The translations under genes and the position numbers were made by a program. 64,000 nucleotides of DNA from Sordaria brevicollis (Eukaryota > Ascomycota > Sordariomycetes > Sordariales > Sordariaceae): assembly GCA_033439795.1 (NCBI GenBank), contig JAUTDP010000006.1, positions 2,170,001 through 2,234,000 on the forward strand, read 5' to 3'. How positions within the stretch are numbered: the first letter of the stretch is position 1; every line of letters starts with the position of its first letter. Of this stretch, positions 28,421 through 40,480 are shown one piece after another. The notes beneath the pieces were generated by a model that saw nothing but the letters and a program-made list of their open reading frames with translations, was not told the DNA's origin and searched no databases.

Positions 28421-29849
28421 AAATTTCCCTCCTTTTAAAATTTAGGGAAATACGTAATTAATTTAATTAATACGCGTAATATACGCCTACTTTTTACAAA
28501 AATATAAACGCCTTCCTCTATTATTAATTCGGGTATTTTATTATCTATATAGATACCGAAGTTAGATTGCTTATTAGGTATTTTAAATATTTTTATAATA
28601 TTTAGGGATTTTGTATAATCGTCCGCTTCCTTATTAACGGCGTTCGTTAAATTCTAATTTATATTAATTAATATTAAATCGATATCGATTTTAATATTAG
28701 TAAGGATATAGTAAATTTGGTAAATAGTTTCGGCTATTTCGTCGATTGATAGGGTACGATCGTTATTTATTAATTATATAATTTATATAATTAACGCGGT
28801 TTTATAAATATTAAATTAATTGGAAATAAAATATTCGTCCGCGTTATATTCGGTAATTATACCGACCTTTTATTTACGAAAGATAATAATATCCGAATTA
28901 AGTATATTTTTCATAAGGATTACGCGTAGGGATTATACGTTAATAATTATATTAATTATAGCGGTATATAAGGAATCGAATAGGAAATTTCAATCTTTTA
29001 GGAAATTAATATAATAAACGGGTATTATCCGCTCCTTTTTAGGCCGTAGGGTAATTTTCTTTTCGGTAACGACTTTACGAATATAATAGTAGGGTAATTT
29101 TAAAACGTTAAAAGAAATATTATAATTATTTTATAGTAACGTTATTTTTCCCTTATAGTAATTAATTTTAGTTTACTTCGGATATAGGAAAGAATTCGCG
29201 AATAAAAGGGTAAATTCGAAATTATTTATTACTTAACCGGCCGCTTTAATTTTTAATAAGGTAGGAGCGTTTTATATATTTTAATTAGTAAAATAAAGCG
29301 TAAACGTTACCTATTCCGTTAATTTAATAGGTTTACTTTTTATTCTTTTAATCCGGGTTGTATAAATTATAAAAATAAAATATTTTAAAGTATTAAGAAA
29401 TTGCCGGTCGATAATTATTTTTACCGTTTTTAAATTTATATAAATTTCAACTTCGTTTAATTTGGGAATTACTTTAATTAATACCCTTAAATATATAAAG
29501 CTAGCGAATAGTTTTTATTTAGAAAGTTTATTATATTATAGAATTATTTCCTTAAATTTAAAAGGAATAATAGCGATATAATTGGCGGAATTAGTAGGGA
29601 TACTTCTTAAATAGAAATTTAAATAAATAAATAATTAATTACGGGATAGATGAACGTCGCCGTAATTTATATATATTAAATATTTATTATTTATACGAAT
29701 CTTTAGGATAAATTCGTTATTAATAACTTTAAGAGTATAAACTTTTATATAATTACTTTTTATATTATACGTATCGAATTCTATTAAATATTTGGAATAG
29801 GTTAATTCGCTATTATATATATAATAGACCGAATTATCCGAATTATATC

Positions 29850-30260
29850 CGTCTTTAAAATTATATTTAGTAAAATTAATAGCCTCTTCCTCTATATAAT
29901 CAATACGGTCTTTACTCCGGTCGCAGCTACGTTTATTATTATAATTTTAATTATTATTATAAGGACGTATATCGTTAGGGCGGTAATTATTTTAATTATT
30001 ATAATTATATAAGGAGTTTCGGTTGCGAATATTATAATTATAAGAATTATCGCGGTTATAAAAAACGTTATAATTATATAAATTATTACAATTGCAATTA
30101 CTATAATCGCGGTTATTATTGTAATTGCGATTATTATTATAATTACGTCCGGAATGATTACGGTTACGGTTATAATTATTACGTAAAGAAATAGTACAAT
30201 TAGAATTATATTTACTTTTAGCTATAGAACGTAAAATAGTACGTTTATTTTCGATTAATT
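29850..30260 (-). pseudogene. gag-like Asn/Tyr/Arg-rich tail of third Gypsy element
   Basis: The - strand frame encodes a low-complexity stretch of Asn, Tyr and Arg with a few Cys, from repeated AAT/TAT/CGN codons. It lies upstream of pol in the element's own direction, where the nucleocapsid part of Gag belongs. The composition probably reflects RIP acting on a Gly/Gln/Arg/His-rich ancestor. Confidence 0.5.
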
Positions 30261-33109
30261 ATATATAACCGTTAATTTTATAATTAAGAGGGGGGTCGGG
30301 GATTAATATTTTAATATTAATACTAAAATCATTTTAAATTTAAATTAATATTCTATAATAATTATTATCTTTTAACATAATATTTATAATTCGAATTAGG
30401 CGAAATTATTTTAAAAGATAATTAATTATAACGTTTTTATTCTAATAAATATCGTATAAAGTAAATTTACCTTTATTAAATTTATAAGTAATTATAGCGG
30501 TATTAGGAGCGAATTTAATTATTAGAACCTTTGCGAGGTTTTTAAAGGTAGTTAATTTTATACGTTTATCTAAGGTTAATTAGTTATATTATTATATATA
30601 AATTATTCTTTATAAAAAGAGAGGTTATATACGGATTAATTACTTACGTAAGAATTTATAAGGGTCGTCGGTAATTAATCCGAAAAAGTAATCGATAAAT
30701 ATAGCGGCGTTAATAAATATTATAAAAATATTGTTTTCGATTATATTTATATTATTAAAATTATTAATAAAGGGATTAAAAGTACCGATTTTATTACGTT
30801 TAAAACGAATCTTATTTTTATTAATATTGGGAATAGGTTTAAAGAAAGTAGGCTTATAAGAATTATAACGATTACCGTATATATATTTATTTAAATTTAT
30901 ACCGTCGTCGCTATTATTATTATCAAAATCGCTATTAAAATTATTAACGGGCGCAGATTTATAAAGAGTGTTAGGAAGGCCTCCGGTACTTTTTATAATA
31001 ATAGTATTAACTTTATTACGAGTTTTATTATTTTTTAAACGGATGGCGGCTTTATTAAGCGATTTTGAAAAAAAAGGTAGGGGGAGAGCGAAAGGGGTTT
31101 ATTAAAATAAAAGTATTTTTAGCTTTATTAAATTCGTTAGTAAAATTAATTAAAATTCCTAATTATTTTATTTTGCGTATTTTATATTCTATACGAACCT
31201 TATCCTTAGCGGCCTTATACGTATTTTTAATGAAGAGGTTAGGGTAGGTATTATAATAAATACGCTCCGCTTAGAGAATACGCATTATTTAAATATAATA
31301 TTCGTTTGCTTTAGCGTAGTATAAGAATATTTCTTCTTAATATTTTATTATATAATAAATATCTTCGTCCCTTTTATTTTAATTTTTAATCTAATCCTGT
31401 ATTATTTTAAATACTTTAATTTCCCGATCTTTAATACCGTTAATTTATTCTATAAAATTTTCCTTATTAATTTCGATATTAAAGTAATTTAATAACGTAA
31501 GGATTAATATAATTAGGGTCGAAGTCGCTAAATTTATTACGGGGACGGTATAAATCGGTATTAAATAATTTTTCTTAAAGAATTTTAATTTCCTTTAGGA
31601 TATTTTTATTACGATATAAGTAGGGAAGGATGTTGAAATATATATAATCGTTTTCGTCCTCGACGTAAATTTAATAATATTTACGAATATTAATAACTTA
31701 AGAATTATTGGAAAGGAAATCGCCGTTATAAATAATAATTATATTAAATACGTTAAAAGAGTAGTTGGGAAAATAATTAAATATATCGATTAAATCCTAA
31801 GCTTATATTAATTCTTTACCCTTATTTCTATTTTTTAATATAATTATAATTTTTATATAATTATCTTTAATTCGAGTATATATTAAGTTAAGGTCTCTAT
31901 TTAGGTTAAATAATTATAATGAAACTTTTTAATATAATTATCGACTTTTTATACTCTATTTTTATTATATTTTAAATATACTTTAATAATTTTCATACGG
32001 CGGGTATTTTTTCTTTTCTCGGAATTTATTTAATTTATATGGCTCTAAACTTTATAGTAAGTAAGCCGTTTGGGGGCTTTTTTTTCTTTATTATTTTTAT
32101 CGCTATTTTCGCTATCCGATTGGCCGAATATAATAGTATTATATTCTTCGTATTTAAAAACGTATTTATTAGGGGATTGGGTAAATATAAATGTTTCGGG
32201 AAGGATAATTATCGAAAATAATTATCGAAAATAAATTTTAAAAGGAAATGAGGTATTAGCGACTATATTAATAATATTATTTACGATATTTAATTTAAAT
32301 AATAAAGGTCGCGTGGTATTCTATTCGTTATTAAAATCGAATTTAATTTAAAAATTAGAACGTCAGCGAAATTAGGTAACGTCGTAGCGGGGATTAGAAA
32401 CCGTACCGGCGGATTAGCTATTAAAATTATTTAAACGTTTAAAATTATATATATTAATTAATGGGGCTAATATTTTACGCGGTGATTGATATAGTCCGTT
32501 AGGAGGATTTTTACCGGTTATAATAAGGTTAATAAAGAAATTAGCGCAATAATTATAAATATATTAATAAAAAAGAAATAAATAATAATAAGGGGGAATA
32601 AAAGGATTTAAAAATAAAAATTGTAAACGTTATCGAAAATAAATTACGTATTATTTTAGATTACCCTTAGCGTCGAAGTTTATAAATAAAGTCCGGATTA
32701 GGGTGGTACTAAGTGTTTTTATACGTTAGCCGATATAAATCGACGCAACGCAATAATATAGGATAATAAAAGTAGGGTATAATTAACGTATTATTTTAAT
32801 TTTAATAGTTTAAATAAATAGTTTAAAATTATAATAATAGATTAAATATCGTTAAAATTATTTACCGAAAGTAGGCGGATAAATAATTAATAAAATTAAA
32901 AAATAATCGCGATTAATATAATTAAGCGAAGCGATTTAAGAAGAAAATTATCGTTAAAATCGTTTACCGAAGGTAGGCGGATAAATAATCGATAAAATTA
33001 ATAAATTCGTAACGAAGGTAATTAACGAATTTATTAGGAGGGGTGCGAAAAATATATTGCTCGTATTAATTATTAAACGTTTAATTATAACTACTAAATA
33101 ATAGGGTAA

Positions 33110-33394
33110 TATTACAATACGTTATAGTAATTTGTAATATTAAAAAGAAGATAATATAAAATGAAAAAGGGAGCCGTAGGCTGGCGCCTACGGGAATCCT
33201 TTTCTAAGATTCAACCCGACTATTAAATAATATACAGTTTAAAGTAGGTCCTCAACCGCGCCCGGCGGGTACCTACCAGGCATACGCTTATTAGTCTGCC
33301 GGCTGGCGGGTTCTATTAGGGTATAGCGCCTATAGTATACTATGTTTCCTATTTAATAAATTTAGTATATATACATGTAATTCTTACTTCCGCA
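33110..33394 (-). repeat. 5' LTR of third Gypsy element
   Basis: 285 bp, same orientation and length as 24807-25091. It keeps more unmutated CA/TG sites in places. Confidence 0.82.
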
Positions 33395-33714
33395 TTAAAT
33401 AATATTTAATAACCTATTACGATTCGGTTATTTCGATAGGGGGAAGCGCAAATCTATTTTACCTATTACAATTCGGCGCAATAAAAAAAAGGGTTATTAA
33501 GGGGAACGTTACAACCTATTACAATTCGGATACTTCGCAATACTCTCCAATTTGCGATAATCGATTAAATACGTAGGTTTCTATCGATTTACCCAAATTC
33601 GATTAATAAAGAAAAGGTAATTTAATTAAAGTCGTTATAGCTACTATATAATATAGACTACTTTCGCCTTAAAAAACAACCTTGCAATTAATACAAAAGC
33701 AATATATATTATTC
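33395..33714. other. Flank of third Gypsy element with triple short motif
   Basis: Contains three copies of ACCTATTACRATTCGG (33412, 33461, 33514) and one copy of the TACCCAAATTCGATTAAT motif also seen left of the element. No coding potential is visible. Confidence 0.5.
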
Positions 33715-33960
33715 CTATATAAAGCGTAATGTCGAAGGAAGAATTAGAAAGAGAGTGTGCCACGTATAGAAGGAAGGATATTCTTCTGTCGGGACCCACT
33801 TTTCTGACCTACGGCGCGGCCGGCCCACTTTCGTAGTTCGACCGCGACCGCGACCGCGCCTTGTCAGCCCGGCACGCCGGGCCGCCATGGCAATCAACAT
33901 GCACTTTTACTACCATGTGTAACTTTTATACTATATACATGAAACGTTGCGTATCAAATA
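33715..33960. other. Small GC-rich, non-mutated island
   Basis: About 200 bp of GC-rich sequence inside AT-rich DNA. It holds a tandem GACCGC block (about 33839-33858) and a perfect 7-bp-stem hairpin with a 2-base loop (33867-33882). The 61-codon frame on the - strand (33715-33900) is simple-sequence translation and I do not call it a gene. Confidence 0.55.
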
Positions 33961-35122
33961 TTTAGAGTTCGAATTCAAAGCGGTTAATTTCAAAAATATA
34001 AAACGTATAAGCGTAGAAGGCCAATTAAACTCCCTTAAAAATTAATTTAAAGAGGTTAAAACTATTTATATTAATTTTAATATTAAAGAAGAGAATATTT
34101 AATATATAAATAAATCTCCCTTCCAAGTAAAAGAGATTAAAGGAATTATAAAGGTATTTCTTATTAATTTTATTTCCTATATTATTTTAATATAATTTTC
34201 TTACTAATTATTATAATAATAAGTATTATTTATAAAGAATAAAGTACGTATAAAAAAGGTTATTTTTAATCCTAATAATAAATAAAATCTTATTATTATC
34301 GATATTATATCTACTATGATAAAAAGTATACCCTCCTTCTTAATATTTAAAATTCAAATTATAGTAAAATTTAAATTTGTTTTTTTCGTATATAATTAAC
34401 GTTAATCTACTTTCATTAGATTTATTTTACTAATTAATAAATAAATATGAAGGAACGTATAAGCCAATTATAATGTCGATTTAAATATAATTATAACTAA
34501 TATTATAATTAAATATAATAATATTTATCGAATTATATAATAGGTTAAACACTTTAATAAATATTCTTTTAAACTATCCCCCTCCTTTGGTAATTATAAA
34601 ATCGAAGAATAATTTAATATATTATTAAATTACCCCCCTCTATTTAAGAGATTAGAAGAAATTATTACGGTTATTATATTAATAAAACCGAAGGTATATA
34701 AGGTATTATTTAAAAATAAATTTAAAATTTACGAGGATTTTAATATTTTATAATACTATAATACCTTTAATATTATACTTATTATATTACCCTCCTATAC
34801 TAATTACGTCCTTCAACCCTTAAACGTTAATGTATATTAAACGGTAAAAAAAGCCTATTAAAAGGCTTTAACGGACGAGATTATTAATAGTATTATAATA
34901 ATTAATTGTAAAATTTTTTTAAATAATTAAAAGAAGGTTAAAAAGGTTAAATTTATAAATAATAATATATATAAAGGGTAGGAAAAAATAAAGCTCTAAC
35001 TATTTAAACCTAATATATAAAACATTAAATAAATTATTATATAAATTATTAAATTAATACGTAGATTATTATAAATATTCCCTTTAATCAATTACGAAAG
35101 TTTATAAAAATGTAATAGGAGC

Positions 35123-35239
35123 TATAATAGGACCAGGGTGCATATGCTAGCTCGGCCAAACCTATAAAAGATAGGACGATGTTCGCTTGCCAACGAACAT
35201 CGGAATGCACTACTATATACCCGGAATAATCCTGTAACA
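35123..35239 (-). repeat. 3' LTR of TRIM-like element
   Basis: 117 bp. Differs from 35543-35659 at only a handful of positions, nearly all transitions. Confidence 0.9.
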
Positions 35240-35542
35240 CTACCTTCCCCTTTCCCCAAAGAGGCTCCGTAACGAGAGGCGACTCAAGGCCGCAAGGTTG
35301 GAATAGGATTTATTCCTATATAGTACTACCTGAAAGACGCAGTACGTCTTTCCAATGGATTTAATAAGCCGGGCTTCGGTTGCTGCGGTTGTATATATTA
35401 TCCCGGCGATTGGACCAAGGTTTACGCTGTGAGAACCCCAAACTCGTTCTTACCTCGTTAGAGGAGACGGTCGCAGCCGGGAAAAACCCGCCCTCGAAAT
35501 ACCCCGGCTGGGAATTGAACCCGCCGTAGTAAGCGAATATAT

Positions 35543-35659
35543 TATGATAGGACCAGGGTGTATATACTGGCTCGGCCAAACCTATAAAAGATAGGACGAT
35601 ATTCGCTTGCTAACGAACATCGGAATGTACTACTATATACCCGGAATAATCCTGTGACA
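35543..35659 (-). repeat. 5' LTR of TRIM-like element
   Basis: 117 bp, ending CCTGTGACA on the + strand, followed by the GGAGC duplication. It carries the TGGCCGAG motif (- strand, 35571-35578) discussed in the findings. Confidence 0.9.
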
Positions 35660-36100
35660 GGAGCCCTTATTTCTAAAACGCTTCGAAACTATTACGCTAC
35701 GTAAAATACTTCGTACCTTCGAATCGCTAATTATTTAAAAACGCTTTAATATTATTAGCTCCCCGCTAAAAAAGAGCGTTAATAACGTTAGGGTAGCGTT
35801 AAAGATCTTTATTAATAACTAATAAATACTATTCGACTAATAAGAATTGTAATTTCGCTATATTAAAGTAGAAATATAGAAATAAAACCTACAACGCTAT
35901 ATTACTATTAATAATAGGGCGTATACAAAGGAGGTTCTAAATATTAAAATAACTATTAAAATATTATTCGATATAAAAGAAGGTTTAAAAGAGACTTAGC
36001 GAATAAATATAGCCTTTATTAAAAAGGTCGCCTTCGAGAATAACCCTAATTTTAAATAGTAATTATTACGTAAACCCTAAGGTAAAAAAAAAAAAAGTCC

Positions 36101-37020
36101 TATTATTAATAAGGCTCCTATCCTTAACGAAAACGGTCTTATATTTATTATAAAGGATAATTTAAAATACAAATACGCACTATATATAAAAAAAGGATAG
36201 GATAAAATTAAGGATAAGGGTAATAAAATTTATCGTACTTACTTTATTAATTTATAAGGATAGGATTTTAATTTTTATATCCTTAAAATAAAAGTATAAA
36301 AGGCAATATAATTAAAATAGAATATAAAAATATTTTTAACTAATTTTAAAAACGAAGAAGATTAACGGTTTAAAAAAATAAAGAAAATTACCCTACTTTT
36401 AATATACGAAAATTACGTACTTTTTAAAACCTATAGTAAAAAGAGTATAAAGAAAATTAAAAAGGGGAATTCCTCTTCGATAAAAATCCTTTTAGGTAAT
36501 AAAGTAGAAGAATTATTAAAATTCCTAACCTTATTAAAATACCTTTATTTAACTATTAAAAAGGTAATAAAAATAAAACCTTTTTTAATAAAGCCTTTAT
36601 TCATAGGATTAGCCGTATTAATACTTTACCTTCCTCTACGTAAGAAGATTAAACCCCCCCCCTTTTAAAAAAGGGAAGGAGAAAGCTATTATAGACTTTA
36701 AAAAGGAGGAAATTACTATAATAATTATAATAGTAGTAAGTAAGAAATTAAAGGTATTTATTAACTATATACGGATCATTATTATTATACTAAATAATTT
36801 TAATAATTCTAAAGGTATTAACGTAAATAAGGGTATAAATAAGGGTAGGGAATTTGAGTCTAAATTGGAAATTATCGTATAAGTGGTAGCGTGCACGGAC
36901 CACCTATAACTTTTCAATACTATAATAATACATCACGACCTTTTTTTCAATAAAAAAATAGTATTACTAAATAGAGCCAATCTTTACGAATAACATATTT
37001 TATTATATTTTTTTAGTGTA
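36101..37020. other. RIP-mutated DNA ending at the composition boundary
   Basis: One + strand frame from about 35900 to 36660 has few stops and a Lys/Ile/Leu-rich product I do not recognise; it may be the 3' part of the pogo-like element or a separate relic. Between about 36870 and 37020 CA and TG dinucleotides reappear and base composition returns to normal. Confidence 0.5.
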
Positions 37021-37446
37021 TTTTGGTAGAGTTATTGTATTGCGAGCGTTCTGGAGCGTTATAGAGCTTGCGCATTATAGGTAAAACTCCCGACTCTCGA
37101 AGGGGACTAAGAGAGGAGGTTGGCTGGACCCACCCATAGCACCAACACCTAACCGACGAGTAACTGGCGTGCGCGAGTTCATTGCGAGTTGGTGACTGGT
37201 GAGGTTGATCCCGGCTACGGACGCGGCACCACCTACACCAACCTGCATCAGGAAAGATAGACGGCCTGTGGAGGTCACTAGTTGGTCCAGTCGATTGTCA
37301 TTGAACACTCGCACTAGACTCGCACTCTGCGACTGCGCAGGCCTCTCTCACAACAACGGAGCAAGCGAGAGACGTCATTGGGGCATGACGGCGAATGGCG
37401 GTTTCCATTTGCCCCAGCCTGCGGCCAGCCTTCCCCAATTTTCCCC
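37021..37446. other. GC-normal island left of the MULE
   Basis: About 430 bp of ordinary composition between mutated relics. Short frames exist on both strands (37075-37314, 37199-37477), but they overlap each other, lack family features and run into the transposon terminus. I see no gene. Confidence 0.5.
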
Positions 37447-37520
37447 GTCGGTTAAATCCACTGTGTCCTCTGGTTAAATCCACGGTCCCCACCCACTCAC
37501 GTGCCTTAGTGCCCTGCCAA
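37447..37520 (+). repeat. Left terminal inverted repeat of MULE
   Basis: 74 bp, starting GTCGGTTAAATCC. Contains GGTTAAATCCAC twice (37450-37461 and 37472-37483), 22 bp apart. Confidence 0.88.
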
Positions 37521-37726
37521 CCTAGCTCGGCTATGTCAATTACATTATAATTTTAGTGGCAATAATATCGGGTAACCTTTTCCCTAATAATTTACACCAC
37601 TACACTACCGTATAATCGAAATTATATATATTATTATCGCCGCCGTATAATATATTATTAAAATAAATTATAATATTAAGGGGTTATAGAAGGGAGTAGC
37701 GCATTAATTAATTATTCGTCCTATAA

Positions 37727-40480
37727 ATGTTTGAAATTATCGATTTAATTAACTCCCTTATAGAGGCCCGCGCATTTAGCCCCGAATTCGAAATTACTAT
37801 AATCGTAAATTTTGAGAAGCCCTCCCCTCTTCGAATTAAAAAAGAGAAGGAGGTTGATTAAGGGTATTTTATTACAGTCCCTATTATAGCCAACGAAGTA
37901 GTGGTTTCTATTATAGAGGCTTTACTTATTAACGAATTGGATAATCGTATTTAGTTTACGTTCGATACCCTCTTCTTCGATATAAAAATAAAGGTTCAAG
38001 AATTTAAATTTACTATTATAAAGAGGAAGGTTAATAATTACTTCTATAAAGTCCCTTAGCGGTACAATTTTAAATGCTTTAAAAATAAAGCGGTAGGTAA
38101 TAGCGGTAAAAACCCCAACGTTAAAAAATCGAAAAAATTATAAATAAAGAAAAAGGATTATTAATAAAAAGTAAAAGTAATACGGTCTATTTAATTTAAT
38201 TATTAATCTTTTACCGTTCGCTACCCTTATTATTATTATATTTTCAACCTTAATATCGCCGTTTACTTTACTACGAACCATCGCTTTAATTATATTAAAG
38301 ATATTATAATTAATATTATCCGTTATATTTATTAATTAAAAACGTTAATATTAAATATCGCGTTTACCCTACGTAATAAATTTCCTAGTATTAAAGTTAG
38401 TAATCGCGATATTTTAAATACCTTCTATTTAAATTAAGAGAATAAAATAAGGGCGTTTACTCTAATTTAATAATTCGTTAATTCTTTTTCTACTACGAAG
38501 GGCGTTAATTCTTTCGAAGTTTATTATAACGGCGGATTAAATAGTATAATCGACCGCGTTTTCTAAATTTATAATTAGTATATTAAATAATTAATAAAAA
38601 ATTTAGAGGTTTAGAATTTTAATTATACGTATAAAATTAATAGATTTAATATACCTCTATTGTAAATTTACGGTATAACCTCCCTTTATACGACCTTTAA
38701 TATTAATTATTACTTATTTAGTAAAGAAATCGAAGAAAATTTTACTTAAGTATTCGAATAATTAAATAACCTTTTCGCCGTTAAAAAAATCCTCTACCCT
38801 AACGTTATTATTATAAATTTTAATAAAGTTTATAAAAAGGCTATAAAGGCCGTTTTTAGTAAGGTTTAATATTAGATCTACTTATAATATATTATAAAAA
38901 ACGTTGCCTTTAATATTAAGAAGAAATAAGTAGGCTCTTTCGATAAAATAGCGTTTAAGGAATAAAATAATAATAGGAATTATTTACGGGAAGAGGAGAA
39001 ATATAATAATTTTATTAATAATTATAATATATTATTTAATATAGCCGCGCGCTTTTTTAATAAAGAGGACTATATTTTATACTTAGGCGATTCAGCGCGG
39101 AATCCCTAATTAATAAAATTCGTTAATTACGCTCTTAAAAATAATTTAGGGAATAAATAATAATTTATTAACGTTAATAATATTTTAATAATATAATACG
39201 CCGTTATATATATTAATAAGGAGGAGAAATTTTAGAAGAGTAATTTACCCTTAAATGCGAATTTAATAATTAATAAGGTAAATGATTTATTATTATATAG
39301 ATTATTAAATTATTAATTAATTCGTTATTTTTTTTTTTAAATATTATCGAGTATTTATTAAATACGTATATCCCTATAAAGTACGAATTTATATATTTCG
39401 CTATTAAAATATACCCTAACTTTAATATTAAAATTACCTCTCGTATAAAAGGTACTTATAATATATTAAAAACCTTGCTAAAGAACCGTCGTATATATTT
39501 TAATTAATTATTTAATATTATTAAAAAGACTTTCTCCTATTTCAAAGAGAATTACTAATCGAAGTATATAACGTAGGTATTTAAAAAGGTAATCGATTAT
39601 TTATACGATTTCTTTAATAAATTACAATATTTTACGAATTTTATTACCTTCGATTTAATAAATAAATAAATTAAATACGTAAAAGAGGTATATATTCGTA
39701 AAAAGGTAATTATAGAATATAATAACTACTTTCGAATATAATTTAATTTCTTTTATTAGTATAAAATATTATAGTTTTTATATATTAGTAAAGGATTCGA
39801 AATTAACTACATTAACCGTTATTAATATTTAAAGCCTAAGGAGGTAAAGGTTATTCCTTATATTAATTCCTATATAAACTACCCTAATTAATTTATTTTT
39901 TCTAAGCCCTTATCGGAAGACTTTTTACGTATACGTAGAGAGCGCAACCCGTAAATTATTTTCAATAAGCGCTAATAATATATAATAAAGAATAGTAATT
40001 AATTAGTATTTAATAAATACTCCTTTAATATATATTACGAGCCTACCTACAATACCCCGCCGCTATATAAGAAGGTAAAGACTACGAGGGTAACGGTTAT
40101 TTAAACTATTATATAGACCCGGTAAAACCTCTAAAAGATTAAAAATATAGTAATAACCTTACTATTAATTATAAATACCCTCGCGTAAAAATAAATATAA
40201 TTAAAGGGAGAATTAGCAAAGGTATAAATATTATAGGCGCCGCCGCCAACGTAAGTATTATAAACGCCGCCGCTAATATAAATAGGGTAATTTTAACGGG
40301 TATAAATACTATACTCTAATAACGAACTCCTCCCCTCTTTATAATAATAGGTATAATAATAAAGGTATAATTCTATACCCTTTTAATAATAATAATAAAT
40401 ACCTCTTCTTTCTTCTATATTAATATACCCGTAGAGAACGCTAGCGTACTAATAGGGAATTTTAATTCACTTAAGCCTAT
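37727..40480 (+). pseudogene. MULE transposase (RIP-mutated)
   Basis: A + strand frame beginning near an ATG at 37727 can be followed with RIP-type stops. The core at about 38610-39600 matches the MULE/FAR1-type transposase domain: a YTYKINRFNIPLLQI block (family DCTYKTNRFxMPLL, with the catalytic Asp lost), ITSLYTTF, VIIINFNK in place of VIVTDRE, and an ASN-rich IIKN...K block for the WHxxKN region. A later TSRIKGTYNILKTLL block matches the conserved TSRVEGxHxxLK. A short Cys-containing segment near 38080 may be the remains of the N-terminal zinc-binding domain. The mutated catalytic residues mean no activity. Confidence 0.82.

Larger units (their letters stand above)
24807..33394 (-). mobile_element. 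Third Ty3/Gypsy element, minus strand, RIP-mutated
   Basis: Two 285-bp direct repeats (24807-25091 and 33110-33394) flank about 8.0 kb whose pol reads on the - strand, so the right repeat is the 5' LTR. Reverse transcriptase and integrase are recognisable, and a basic gag-like tail lies further right, in the expected order. The outer edges are uncertain by about 15 bases: both repeats share AATAATAGGG just outside my left limits, and I find no clean target duplication. Confidence 0.85.
35123..35659 (-). mobile_element. TRIM-like miniature LTR retrotransposon (537 bp)
   Basis: Two 117-bp direct repeats (35123-35239 and 35543-35659) enclose only 303 bp without coding capacity. The termini are of TG...CA type (TATGATAGG...CCTGTGACA). 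A perfect 5-bp target duplication GGAGC lies on both sides (35118-35122 and 35660-35664). Just inside the left LTR is a pyrimidine tract (35240-35258), which on the - strand is a polypurine tract before the 3' LTR, so the element points left. It sits inside the pogo-like relic and is far less mutated than its surroundings, as expected for repeats below the usual RIP length threshold. Confidence 0.9.
33960..36100 (+). pseudogene. pogo/Fot1-like (Tc1/mariner superfamily) transposase relic, interrupted by a miniature LTR element
   Basis: The + strand frame from about 34230 to 35117 reads as a DDE_1-type transposase of the fungal Fot1/pogo group. There is a VRIKKVI block, a stretch around SIPSFLIFK (family GKxIPPFLIFKG), KPKVYKVLF, and ILPSYTNYVL followed by PLNV and VKKAY.KALTDEI (family LPSHTSHLLQPLDVG). 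The first catalytic residues are mutated. The frame appears to resume after the insertion at 35665 and can be followed to about 36000. No terminal inverted repeats could be placed, so element limits are unknown. Stops throughout. Confidence 0.78.

Noticed and set aside
31065..31247. 60-codon open frame on the + strand
   Set aside because: Antisense to the gag region of the third Gypsy element; no family features.
35495..35530. Complete tRNA gene
   Set aside because: Only a T-arm-like B box is present; no acceptor stem or anticodon arm pairs convincingly.
35361..35579. 72-codon open frame inside the TRIM-like element
   Set aside because: Crosses from the internal region into the LTR and shows no protein family; the element is non-coding.
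1..36900. Centromere or telomere assignment for the AT-rich block
   Set aside because: The DNA is explained by mutated transposons; I saw no TTAGGG arrays and cannot place it on a chromosome.
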